NCBI RefSeq assembly: GCF_963576615.1
Contig: NC_088711.1
Span: 26,460,182-26,524,181, forward strand
Source of the DNA: Watersipora subatra
Lineage: Eukaryota > Bryozoa > Gymnolaemata > Cheilostomatida > Watersiporidae
Length of the DNA stretch: 64,000 bases
Direction of reading: 5' to 3'
Positions 36,680 to 48,551 of this stretch are shown here, piece by piece. Below the pieces are notes generated by a model that did not search any database, had not been told where the DNA came from, and saw only the letters and a list, made by a program, of their open reading frames with translations. Both the position numbers and the translations under genes were made by a program. Every line of letters starts with the position of its first letter. The stretch's first letter is position 1.

Positions 36680-39600
36680 CTATCTTCTATCTCTATGTCG
36701 ATCTCTCTCGCGAGAACGGCTGCGATTCCGGTGGTAGTCCCTTGAGTCTCTGAGATCCCTAGAGTCCCTCGAATCTCGTGCGTCTCTTGAATCTTTATGG
36801 CGAGGATCTCTGCTTGATCTGCTAGTTGTGGTTCTCCTTAGGAAGTCCTCGACAGCTCTATCATACTGAAACAGAATGTTCTTCCCAAGATTAAATCACG
36901 TAATTTGATTGTGAGAAGCTGTCTGCTGATGAAATAATAGGAAGACAAACGTTAGTATGCCCCGCATATTTCTAGAGTGACTATTATCTTGAAATAGCCA
37001 TTGCTGTGGCAAAGTACAGACGTGACATTGGACAATAATAACAGGAAGGGCTATTATAGGATCATTATGTATCAGCTGTGCAAACATGAGAAATTTAAAT
37101 GAGCGCTGCATATGCCAACTATGCGCAAGAGCTGATTGCGACGTCAAGGAAAAAACAAGATCCTGTTGGTTATCCAAAAGTAGATAGCTCCCAACATATA
37201 TTGGGAGTATACATATGCATAGATTATAGCATATATTATACTCTGCACGAGTGCGGGCTCGCGCAGGTACAACAAATGCCATTTGGTTGTTTTCACAATA
37301 TGTAACGAGCAAACAGTGATTAGCTAACCCTGTCATTGCTAGGACGTCCTCTGTCCCTATCGCGATCTCTTGAAGTTGAGTAGGATGGTATTGGGGGTGG
37401 CGGAGGAGCATCCCTACTTCCAGCATGATAAGAGGCAGAATAAACGTCATACATACTCTGTAAAATAAGGAAATGAAATATTTCAAGAAACTATTAACAC
37501 ATTGATAATAATAATGTGATAATATAATCGATAATGTGCTCTAACAATCTATGACACTTATTAATGGCAAATGGCGTACTGTTATGTAAAGTTGAAACCT
37601 TTACTTCAAATCCACTATTGCTTCATCTGACACGAGAATTTATTTTCCATAAAAACATAAATATGCATCACAACAACTATTATAGCTATTCAGAGATACA
37701 AATAGTGTCAACCACTCACCATGGTGTTGCCCATATCAGGAACCAAGTTTCCAGCTCTCCTCATTTGATCTACATATTGTTCGTAAGACTAAAAAATAGG
37801 CCTTTGATGAAACTGGAGTTGAATAATTTTGCTACTAATGGAAATTCAAATCTGTACCAAAGGAAATAACAGAAAATTCACCAAGAGCTGAAAACGGTCC
37901 AACTTTTTTTCAATACCCACCTTATTCTATGGAAAACAACTATAGAATTTAACATTGAAATATTGTGTTTTATGAGACAAACCTGGTCAATCAGGCTGAG
38001 CAGAAAATATCAAGTACTCACCCCTTTTACAAATATGTCTTGAGACACTGGTGGTGCGGAATGGTAGGAAGGAACTGGAGCTGGATACGGTCCGTGGGCT
38101 AAACAGAAACAAACAGACATTCAGATTGCTAGCCCAAAGAATCGTTAAGAGGAGCAAGTATAAATGCACAGCTTAAGCAGTGTGTACGAGTAGGTTCAAT
38201 AGCTATTCAAATAAAGACCTTTATATATAGTGTTATAATGCAGAAGCACATGCATTTTTAACTGCATATAAATATTGTTCCTATAACCAGAACATTTTGC
38301 TGATTTTCATCTAAACTACTACTGTCATAGCTTTTGGTTATACCGTATTTAGGCTGGTTTACACTACATCGCCATATCTCTGCGTTGATGTCACAATACT
38401 TCGGTGATCGTCAATGATAACGATGTTCACACTATCACAAACCCATCCGTATTTGCATCAGCGACATAGTGTTCTCATTCTTTTTTAAAAATCTTCTCGA
38501 GGGTACCCCTTTGTTTCCGCGGGCTTGAACCAGACACTAGTCCCGCAACAACCATCATAAATGGAAATGAATATATTATGCTATCTGCGAGAGTGAATCA
38601 CCATCTGTGAGGGTGAAATGGTGCACATTGTACATGCTGCCATTGATGCTTGGCGAATGATCGGGAAAGTTTGACAGCTGCAAACTTATCCGCCGTATCC
38701 ACACTGCTTCGTTGATGCCATCAGTTTACGGTGAACATAGTCGACGATGAATGATGAAAGGACAACGGTGACATACGGCCATATAGTGTGAACCAGCCTT
38801 TAGGCATATGAATCGGCTCATCGCGTGCTGGACCAGATTTTGGTGCTTCAACCGCTTGTTAGTTGCATTTTCCCTTCTCAATCTACCTTCTAATGATTAT
38901 GCTGGATTCAGCTATGCCTTACTTTCAAAATGGCTGAAACTCAATGTGCACAGATGGTAGCCATACATTTTATGCAAATCTTTGCTCCGATCTAATCAAA
39001 ATAATTTCTGACAATTTGCATATTTATAATAAACCTATTGAGCAATGAGAGGATACAGATGAGAATATTATATTTCCAAATGGTGATTTAGCAAAAGGAG
39101 GCTAGCTCATTCCAGATTTTGCTAACATTGAAAACTTATGATTTTACAGTTTAAATAACTAAATATTAGAAACTGATTTCTCTATCCAGAGTCGATGCAG
39201 GGCACAGCTTGCTTTCTAAACATTGCCTAATAAGAATAGTCAAGATACACACCATGCGGGTAACTACTTCGATTTCTGTAGTCATTGTAGGAATTCCGAC
39301 TATTGGATGTGAAGTACTGACTTTGGGTTGAAGTGTTATAGTTATGATGGACTGGTAGACTCATGCTTTGCCTGGACGACTGGTAGGAAGAAGGGGCTGG
39401 TCTGTATGGCGCTGAACGGCCGCCCCTATAATTCCCTCGACTAGTATGACCATATCCTCGATTATGCGGTCTGTAGTCTGAGTGCGCCTCTCGACTAACC
39501 GATGAAGCAGGTCTAAATATTAGCATCAAAATGGCTAGTCCATGGCTCTCATTTTCAAACTACCAACATATTACAATAAAGTATTGCACAACCGGCTACA

Positions 39601-42600
39601 CAGCATCGTTCTGAATTTGTCAATTGCAACATACACCCACAAATATACACATTAACCACCGAAATCATACAATAAAATGCATAAACGAAATAATTCACTG
39701 TAAAGCATTCAAAACAAAGGTATGACAAACCCTGGACACCCGCAGACAATGACTTGTGTTCCCATAGCAGTACTGACCCATCGACTGACACTAATAAACC
39801 TATGAGAATTTCATTGCCAAGAGAAAATCACGGTATAATTAGGAAATACGACTATTTTTGCAAAATGCTTGCCAGGAAATTACTAATTCTGAGCTTGACC
39901 AGCGTATGCAATAAGCAGACGCATACAACTGAACACTAGCATGGGCAACCTAAGCAGCATGTACATGTACTAGATAGCATATCATACCGTACCACAACAC
40001 TGATTGGTTGCCGTTAAAAAGACCAGTGCTTCTAGATGGTTCCAAGAGTAGGCTTGTGCTGCGTATCTGGACTCTCGCTGCCACAAGTATTTCTGAGCCG
40101 CATCAGACAAGCTCAACTAAGTGAAGGTCAATTTTGAACAGTGATCATGCCCGTACCTACGTCTATGACAGAGTTTTAAGTCCTCAGAACCACCCAGCTC
40201 CTAAACTGAGCATGATCACTGCCTCAACCAAACTTCCTTCAAGATAACTCGACCATAAAACCTGTAGAGAACTAGTCCTTCACTTAGCAAGTAGTTTTCG
40301 CTAACAATTTAAGTCCACGAAAAGAGATATTGGCATGCCGTTGTTGTTGCTTCCACGGTCGCTAGCTGAATGGCAGGCGCACAACTGCACCGAAAGAAAT
40401 GTCACTTTTGATTGCCATTTGTTGATAAGAACCACAATGCAACCCTACCTACACTAAGCCAAAGTCCTTTGATAAAGTCCATTAGACCAAGAGCTGGCCG
40501 CTCTCTCAGTGCACTGCACCAGATAGGCACACATATCTATGAGAGAAAAAACAGAAAATTTTAATATACACAATAAATGAAACCGCTTTGCACGGCTGGT
40601 GTGGCTTGCACTGGCCAAGTTGAGGTAATCGCACTGAAGAGAAAATAGTAGCATTCCTTCAGCTCGCATGGAGGGATATTCTAACCTATAGGGTGCCTTG
40701 GTGACTGGGAGGGGCCCTTTCGCCAGCAGATCCTCTCGTTTACGCTTAACTCTTGAAATAACTCGCTCGTAATCACTCGATCCATCAAGACTGAAAAGCT
40801 TACATAGAGATTCTCCGACATGAGGTTCGATTTCCTACAACACAGAGAAAATGCATTAATTTCTATTGTTGTGACTGGACCACAAAGAAATAACTAGCCG
40901 ATCAAAAACCTTTGACATGACTAGCAAGTCGACTTACGATATCAATGCTAAATGTTAGACTTTACCGCTAGGAACATAGATTGACTACAGAGTCAAAATA
41001 ACTAGTAATTGTAACAGGTCTTCCACCGACTTTCAAAAAAATACAACCAAGTATTTTGACAAAAGATTCCCTTATTATTAAAAACTAGTACCCTGGTAGA
41101 CTCATGTACTGTGAGAGATCAAGCCGATACAGCACAGAGAGTAATTTACGTGAACAATTATTCGGCAATGTCGAAAGTGTCTGACTGGCGCAGATGGACC
41201 ATCAAACCAAATGCAAAGAGTCCGAATGCCGCACATAGCAATAATTTTTCACAACTTCGAACTGCGGCTTCAAACAGACGGATACAGAATTGCAGAAGCA
41301 GTTAACAGTTAATAACATCTTCACTATAATAAGGCTGTGTCCATCCTTAAGTCTGAAGCCACAATTAGAGGTTGCATAAATGATGCATCGCACAGGAATC
41401 AAACTCAGATATTCGACTTAGCAACCAGACACACTATCAACTGCCACTCGACCACCTTGCTACGTTGCAGAATAATTGTGCAGATAGCTATTACACTGGA
41501 CAGCCTGGGTGCTAGTCATTACGACACAATAGTTACATAGCGTAATCCACGAGCACTCGCAAATGACAAATGATTCATTATATTCTCTTTGGCGAATGCC
41601 TGGTGCGTGTCCAAGGCAGCTGCCGTAGAGAGGAATATAAATGCATGCTTTAACTTGTGCAACACCACGCTAGGGATAAATGTCAAATCAGTTGAATAAG
41701 GAAATCTTCACATCTGATAAGCAGATTGATCTTCACATAGAAATGGAGCAAAATAAATGTAAATGGAGTGAGACTCATTGCAGGCTAAGAAAATCAAGTA
41801 AAAAGATAACAGACGGAGTGAAACTACATGTATAAACAGATATATAGCCACCTGGCCATCTCTGGCAATCTTGACTTGCTTGTTTTGGTTCCACGGATTA
41901 CGCAGATGTGCAGTTGCTGGGAAATTCAAATCAGTCCTAAAATTGGGCACATGTCCGTTAGTATAAATTAAAAAGTTTAAAGTAAAAAGGAAAGCACGAA
42001 AACCCCAAAAAATACTTTCTCACATGAAAATTGATGAGACAACCTTTTCCATTAACATCTCCATTCATATCACCGAATCAAACCTTAAACAACACCTATG
42101 CAGAACTAGCCAAAAAGTAACACACTGTTTCACCAAGGAAAATCAGACCGGTCAAAAGAACGAATGTATAACAGTAAATCATAATGACTCTAGATACCTG
42201 CTGATCCAGTCAAGCTTAAAAACGCCGCTAAGAGCTTTGGCACTGATGCCCGGAGGTAAGACCCATGCAATCTTTGGTCCATCCTTCTGTGACACCCCAT
42301 TGATCCTAGCAAAGCCTTGAAATGCACCACTCTCTTTCACGGAGAAGACCAAAATAACAGTTGTGTTCTCCTACAATAACATGGTCCAATAAGCATAAAA
42401 AATCATAACTATGCAATGAGTTAGTAACTCCAAAAATAAGCAGACAATTTTTGCAAAATTTGTGTTCTGTGAGACTAGAAAAAGAAGATGGAGATGAGTA
42501 CATCTATACCATAAATATGGTGCCACAAGAATAAATGTTAATGAAATGACAAAATCGCAGTAAGCACCTACCTCCACTGCCTTGTTGAACCTTATCTCAT

Positions 42601-45600
42601 TTTGTGGTGGCGTTGACCAAACTCCCTTGGCTTTAGCGAGTCGCACATTCTCATGGTTGTTGCTCTTGACCATAAAATACTTGGCTTCTCTGTAGAGGTA
42701 CTTGTTTACTCGTGGTCTCATCGCCTCCGATGCACCCATTTCCTTCAACAATTCACTAACCATAATATATATATGAATATGAGTACTTGTTGAAAACAAT
42801 CATAATTCTACAATGAGATGCCAGTTAACACAGTGCGTAATTGTTAAAAAACCGTGCGTAATTGTTAAAAAAATCAAACTGGTCAGTGGTGAATAGAGCT
42901 GGGAGAACTATAATATGCGTATGACAGTTTGAAGAGCGGTCTCAGGCTAATAGTGCAGACATACAGGTTTCACAGCGGGTGCTCGTCTATCCCCGCCATT
43001 CTCCGGTGAGCGATCGCGAGACTGAGTGGGCGATGCTCGACCTGTTTTAATGTGATTCGAAACTGGAACGGTTAAAACTTTCTTTGCTCCCGTTTCACTC
43101 CTTTCAGACTTTCCTCTCCTTTCGGACTGATCATCCTCATTGTCCTGTTCAGTCTCACTGTTAGAGTCATCTGATGGTATAGGGGAATCATCCTGCAAGG
43201 CGAGATTACATGTAGGTGAAGATATGAGAAAAAAGTTACAAGAAGGCACAATAAATGAGTACAGAAAGGTATGCTTATAATGTGATATAGAGCTATCCAT
43301 GAAACCCACACACCAAGCCTTCATTTTAAATAGTTGTAACTAGCAATCGTGTGGCAGCATGCCTTTTATATAACGAATGACACAACAAACGAAACTACTA
43401 ACATCAAGTGCAGTCACTTGGAAGTACCAATATAACTAGACAAGAAATTGGTTAGCGCTACAGAATTTCATATGATAATGTTGCCAGTTTAGGTTATGCA
43501 GAGCTCAAGAATCATGCATTACCACAATTATAGAAGATGGTATGTATCTAAGATGTCTGATGCAGTCCATACACGAACTGCTCATTTGTATTGGCCATAG
43601 AACTTCTTTTTATTCCAGATTTAGTACATTGAGAACTAGATCACCTGAATTAGAAATTGGATCATAAATCCAATACTCTCTGTTCAAAATACTTATTTAA
43701 ATCAAAATCAACATAATATTTCCTGTCCAGAAAGGAAATGTTTACCCCGTACTTAATTTAGGAGCAGAAGATACAAATTTGTGTGTAGCCCAGAGTGCTG
43801 AAATTTAGAAGGAAAAAGTGAATAGCTCGTAGTAAATTTACGCATGAAATAAATCAGATTTTCCTTTTTGAATAATTGAGACTCAGATAGTGTTTTTAAT
43901 ACTGAAAGCCACCAAATGAAATGTTAAAAATCTTAATTAATTAGAGAAGCTTCATGATTATGTATTGTGCAACCAACTAAAAAAAGCAACGATATCTAAC
44001 TATCATTTGCATAGGGCAATCAGCCTATGAACCCAACCTTATAATTTTATTATCAGTTGTACGGGACAACTCATGTCATTAATCGGGGACGCCTCAGCTA
44101 AGATTTTATCAAGTTTGAGATCTGGTGTTTAAAGCTGTCCATATAAAATTAGTAAAAATCATAACATCCTAATTATAAAATTGTACATTTTATCCGAACC
44201 GCTATAGAGAGACAGTCGCTATTTTCCATATTGAGCATGCAGCCATTCGGGCAGCAACAACTTCACATTTTATTTATAAAAGGCTGACACCATTCTAATT
44301 GGTGAGACATCGCTATCAATATGAATAAGGTGCACAAGCAACTGCACGAATTAAGCTTAAATCCGTCAGGGAAAATTAACATAGCTCATTAGAAGTTTAA
44401 TATCTTAGCTGTATAAAAATACTCGCTTGAAACAATATACATACAGAAATATTCTCATCAGCTGCATGTACATCCACATCCCAAGTTACAGGTGAAATAG
44501 CATGTTTCTTTCTTTCCGTCTCATCAAACTCATCTTCATCTTCCTCCTCCTCTTCGAGCCCAGCAAGCCCTAGCTCTGATGGCGGTTCATGGGAGTCCAA
44601 CAAACCATCCGCCATTGACGGCTCCATATCCCTAAACTCGTCATCTGATTGGTCAGCCTCAGCTTCGCCAGTAGCGATATCATCCATAGACTCAAATTCA
44701 TCACAAGCTAAAAGATAATTACAGTGGCTCAAAATGTGATGTCCGCCGCTACTTAGTCAAAACATGATTCCTATCATTATAACCTGGTTGCAAATACGTT
44801 AGAACTGTTCTCACCTTCACCTTTTCCTCGATCACCATCATGACTGCCTTCAATTTCACTCCTTGTGTCATAACTGCTGTCAGCTGACTGGTTTAGCAGC
44901 TCGGCCTCTAATGGTGATTCTTCGACTTGCTCACTCTCCTGCATCTCTGCTGGAACAACTTTTCATGAGACAATTCTTGCCAATAACAAAATGTTATGCC
45001 ATATGCCAGCGCACATGGTAGAGCACCTAGGCAGAAAACCGGTTGCTTCTTGACAAATATTGAGCGATAGTCAGATGCAACCCTAAAACCATATTGTCAA
45101 CTGAGGCACTAAGCAGGTTATGAAGTTGTATGGGTAAGGAGTTGTCTGATATTATCATGAATGGCCAAATATTTATCTGATACAATATAAATTAATAAGC
45201 GGCTGTTGAAACATGCCTAGTGTAACAGTTTTGGTAACCAAAATTTAAAATATAGTATACAATATCACAAATGGAGAGTTCCTAACATAGCACCAACCTA
45301 ACTCAAGTTTCGACAGCACATATATGATGGGCCAGCTATATTATGACTCATGATTGCGGGATCTCACATGTTGCGGTCAAAATCACGGTTGACTTAATCA
45401 CTTGTGAAGGAATAAAATAAATATTATAATTGCTAATAATGTATTATCCAAACAAAGTTGAGCTTCAGTTGCATGGGGCTGAAATAAATTGAGCATGACC
45501 ATCGCCATTCAACTGCAAGTTTTTACGCTTTGATTACTTGTACCGCTTCTCACACAAAGGCTTCCGATGTTGAAAGTTCCACCATTTTTATCTACCTTGT

Positions 45601-47382
45601 TCTTCAGCCCTCATCAGTGCTTCCTCTTCCTCCAACAATGCTTCCATTTCCCTCTGTTTCCGGAGTCTTTCTGCCTGTATCGCTCTTCGCTTTTCCTCAA
45701 TAGATAGTTTGCCCGGAGAAGAGCTTTCAGTAGCTACCCGCTCCTCACTATTAGAAGCCTCCCCTAGTAATTCTTGTTCTGAAGAAGTAAAAGGGCAGTA
45801 GATACATAAGCACCCTTCAGCATGCCTGTTGAAGGGTGCGCAATAAAATTAAAAAAGAAAACCTGAATCGTGCATCACTTCAAGATTATAATGAAAGTAG
45901 AAATCAAATGAATTAAGTAATGCATTCTGGGTGGCAAGCATACCGGAAAAGCTATCCACATCTTTCCCAAGCTTAGCCGTCGGTTTTTCTTTAGATGCTA
46001 TCTTTAATCTGCTTTTAGTAACAGCCATCTTTGTCTTTTTTGCTGCTGGAACTTTCTTGGAAGAGTTAGATTGGGTTCGTTTGGCTGCTTTTTCATTTCC
46101 TGTGAAACAAAATAAATCATGAAGTGCCCAAAGCCCCACATTTTGATGAACGATGGTAAGATACACAGCAACTCGCTGCCATACAAATCATACTATTATT
46201 CATGTTTCATTTCATGCTGATAAAACCATAATACAGTCAAACCTGAACATACGAGCTTAATGCGTTCTGGGACTGAAATCCTGTGTCAATGTGATCATAT
46301 GTCAATGCAATATTTCCTATATAAAGTAACTAAATACAAATTAATCCGTTTTCATACTACGCACAACAGAATATTGCGATGGAAAACATGTTTCTAGTTG
46401 TTGTAATTCAGTACATACGCTCGCAAAACGAAACAATTACCTATTTAGTGGTTACGATCTGCAATAAAATGTAAAATTACCATGTAGAATAGCCTACTGC
46501 AGGGCGTTCTTACCCTCAAACAAACATAGTGACTAACGGCAGTGTGAGAGACTTTACAGCAATACGTTCGGCACACTAGACTTTTTAAGACGCTACGTAA
46601 CACAATATAAACTCTGAATTTTACATAAAACAATTTAGCTCATTAAACACATTCGAAACTAAGTCTGATCTTTTACTTAACTTAATTTTAATTTTGTCAT
46701 CGTCTTAATTTCTTATTGTTTCTAGCTTGACACTTTGCCTCGCTTTTGCTATAACTTTTAACCGACCTTATTACAACTTTTACAAACTGATGCGACGAGA
46801 AAGTCCGATCGATGCTGTTTTTGAGAACGATCTCTTGCATACCTGACCATTTAATGGCCATGATAACGCTGAAATGCTTGTATCTCAAAGGTTTTTTGAA
46901 TCTTAAGGTAGTAGTAGCTAAAATTTTGCTCAATGTCTTGATTTTCGCATGGCGAGGTAAAACTGTGGGTAAACATTCTAACTACTCTCTATTTAAGTGC
47001 CTGTGATAATCATTACAGTACTTGTGTCTATCGGCTCGCCATGAGAAGGTTATCAATGTATCACAAATATTAACCAACCTTTCATAATTCTTTTTCCATC
47101 CAAATCCTCAGTCTCTGTAAATGAAATTGGTTATTGGTAATACAGTCAAGTTAGTCTATCTTTGAGTACATACATGAAAATGAGTGAGAAGCTACATACG
47201 CAGACATGTTTTTATCAACCCACCAATTGAGAATCTTTGTTATAGCTTTTAATGTCACCCGACATAGGAAATTATATTCTATGTCGAGTAAACATTCAAT
47301 ATCGCATTAAGTTATAAATTTTAAGTAGACATTGACTGCAAATATCCATGTATTATGTAATTTACACTTCCGGATCAGCCAT
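36680..47382 (-). CDS. YTHDC1: YTH domain-containing protein 1, nuclear m6A reader
   Basis: Exons on the minus strand: 47382-47368 (tentative), 47112-47079 (tentative), 46099-45944, 45778-45596, 44946-44815, 44707-44445, 43192-42965, 42742-42572, 42370-42198, 41936-41852, 40834-40686, 39512-39253, 38098-38022, 37788-37720, 37457-37329, 36865-36680. Phases match throughout; the product is about 769 aa (human about 727). The N-terminus is Lys-rich, then acidic ([12 protein letters not shown]), as in YTHDC1. The YTH domain spans about residues 351-495: [48 protein letters not shown] and [18 protein letters not shown]. The m6A cage residues Trp379, Trp430 and Leu441 match human W377, W428 and L439. 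The C-terminus has an Arg/Gly/Tyr/Pro-rich part and ends in RD/RS repeats, a likely splicing-factor interaction tail. The protein binds N6-methyladenosine in nuclear RNA and affects splicing and export. The exon 8 acceptor is weak, and the first two exons rest only on phase and an ATG. Confidence 0.93.
38351..38803. mobile_element. MITE in YTHDC1 intron 12
   Basis: Left end GGCTGGTTTACACTACATCG (from 38352) and right end, read inversely, GGCTGGTTCACACTATATGG (to 38798) are terminal inverted repeats. Both are flanked by TTTA (38349-38352 overlapping the first base, and 38799-38802), which may be a TTA or TTTA duplication. The core of about 450 bp contains no frame of note and several internal inverted echoes (ATACGGC, GTTGATG). 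The ends resemble Harbinger-type elements, but the superfamily is inference. Confidence 0.65.
40138..40222. repeat. Inverted repeat in YTHDC1 intron 11
   Basis: CAGTGATCATGC near 40139 pairs with GCATGATCACTG near 40209, with a spacer of about 59 nt. Confidence 0.6.
41385..41460 (-). mobile_element. tRNA-derived SINE head or tRNA-like pseudogene
   Basis: Minus strand: TGGTCGAGTGG (41454-41444) matches the A box of Ser/Leu-type tRNA genes closely, and AGTTTGATTCC (41406-41396) matches the B box at about 8 of 11 positions, with tRNA-like spacing. The acceptor stem does not pair well. It lies in YTHDC1 intron 10 and is therefore read as a SINE head rather than a functional tRNA. Confidence 0.5.
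42838..42872. repeat. Short tandem duplication, 19-20 bp
   Basis: Two copies of GTGCGTAATTGTTAAAAAA lie side by side in YTHDC1 intron 7. Confidence 0.8.
42966..44444. other. YTHDC1 introns around exon 7
   Basis: Apart from exon 7 (43192-42965) the stretch 43193-44444 is AT-rich intron. No extra exon with matching phase was found. Confidence 0.4.
46234..46965. mobile_element. Tigger-like MITE in YTHDC1 intron 2
   Basis: The left end CAGTCAAACCTGAACATACG follows TA. The right end, read inversely, is CAGTTTTACCTCGCCATGCG; the two share about two thirds of positions. The interior has scattered TCGTATG/CATACG-like motifs but no transposase frame. The right flank lacks TA, so the right boundary is approximate. 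Confidence 0.45.
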
Positions 47383-48540
47383 AATTGACTATTCATGAAT
47401 AACTCGGGTAACCACTCGTCAATGCCTAAAACAAAAAATCTCAAAGAAACAAGGACACTACTAGCCTTTTTAAATACAGTTTTATTATTTATTATAGATG
47501 TAATTCAAACATTTTAGAATAACTTGAAAGTAAATGTAAGATCTATCATATATTTTTGGCTTTTATTGGTTTTAATAATCGTGATAATCAGCTGAAGTAT
47601 AATTTTGAAAAAAGTAATTTTTAAAAATCTTAGCAATGAACCCACAAATCTTTTTAAATCATTAGGTTATTGTAGTACTAGCCTTTTCCAAAGGTAAAGA
47701 TTTTTTCCAAACATTTTAAAGCACCACAAAATGGTATTATACTTCTCAGGAGCAGTTGCCCATCAATAGCCTGTTTGATTAAGCTGCTGATACCATATTA
47801 GCTGTGCCACATGAAGCAACGAAATGCTTCAAGGAACTAAACACCTTTTTATCTTGTAACCATTTTAATGTAGAATTTGCTACTGCAAAAGATGCCTATA
47901 CCTTATTAATTTCACATCACTCACCAAGGTTGAATGTTACATTGGCTTTGCATGTATTGTAGGAATGTACTGTGTGTCTGTTTAGAAACTAGTTAGAGCA
48001 ACAAACCTTTGTGATATCAAAAATGTGACTAACCAATGATTCACTTAAAACCGCCTAAGGTGAATGATTAATACTTCGGTTGCACCAAAGTGGGGTGAAC
48101 TCAAAACTATCAGATTATCATGAATGTTTTAGAACACCTGAAGGCCATAAAAACAGGCATTGAAAATGGAACATACAAAACAAGGATTGCAAATAATGCA
48201 GGTTTAATATGTTATTTGATTCCTCTTAATTATTATGATGTAGCAACAAAGTTGTGGCATTGACTACATCACCTCGACAAACACTTTACCTGTGATAGGA
48301 ATTTTCGACACCTTTTGCTAGCCTATGTTACACTTTCTTTTATTGAGTATGATATGATAGGCAGTGTTTTGCTACAAATGTGTTATAAATAACTCGCTGG
48401 ACATTCACAAGCTTTTGTATCTGTATTTTGAATCCAATATGATTTAGAGCAGTAATTTTATGTTCACCAGAAAGAACTTCTTGTTAGCTTTCAAAATATA
48501 TATAACTTTTTACGGTAGGGTGTACCCAAAGGGTTTCAGC
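47383..48540. other. Upstream of YTHDC1, no gene seen
   Basis: AT-rich DNA without supported exons. The YTHDC1 promoter should be here, but no distinct element was identified. Confidence 0.35.
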
Positions 48541-48551
48541 GAGCAAAGAGT

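Noticed and set aside
36896-37486. Minus-strand frame of 196 codons
   Set aside because: It overlaps YTHDC1 exon 15 in the wrong frame and runs into the next intron. The exon's own frame continues the gene in phase.
37564-37869. Plus-strand frame of 101 codons
   Set aside because: It crosses YTHDC1 exon 14 antisense and has no domain or splice context.
41385-41460. Functional tRNA gene
   Set aside because: A and B boxes are present, but the acceptor and anticodon arms do not pair properly. A SINE head is the better reading.
42371-42799. Minus-strand frame of 142 codons as an independent gene
   Set aside because: It contains YTHDC1 exon 8, then reads through the exon donor into intron. It is part of YTHDC1.
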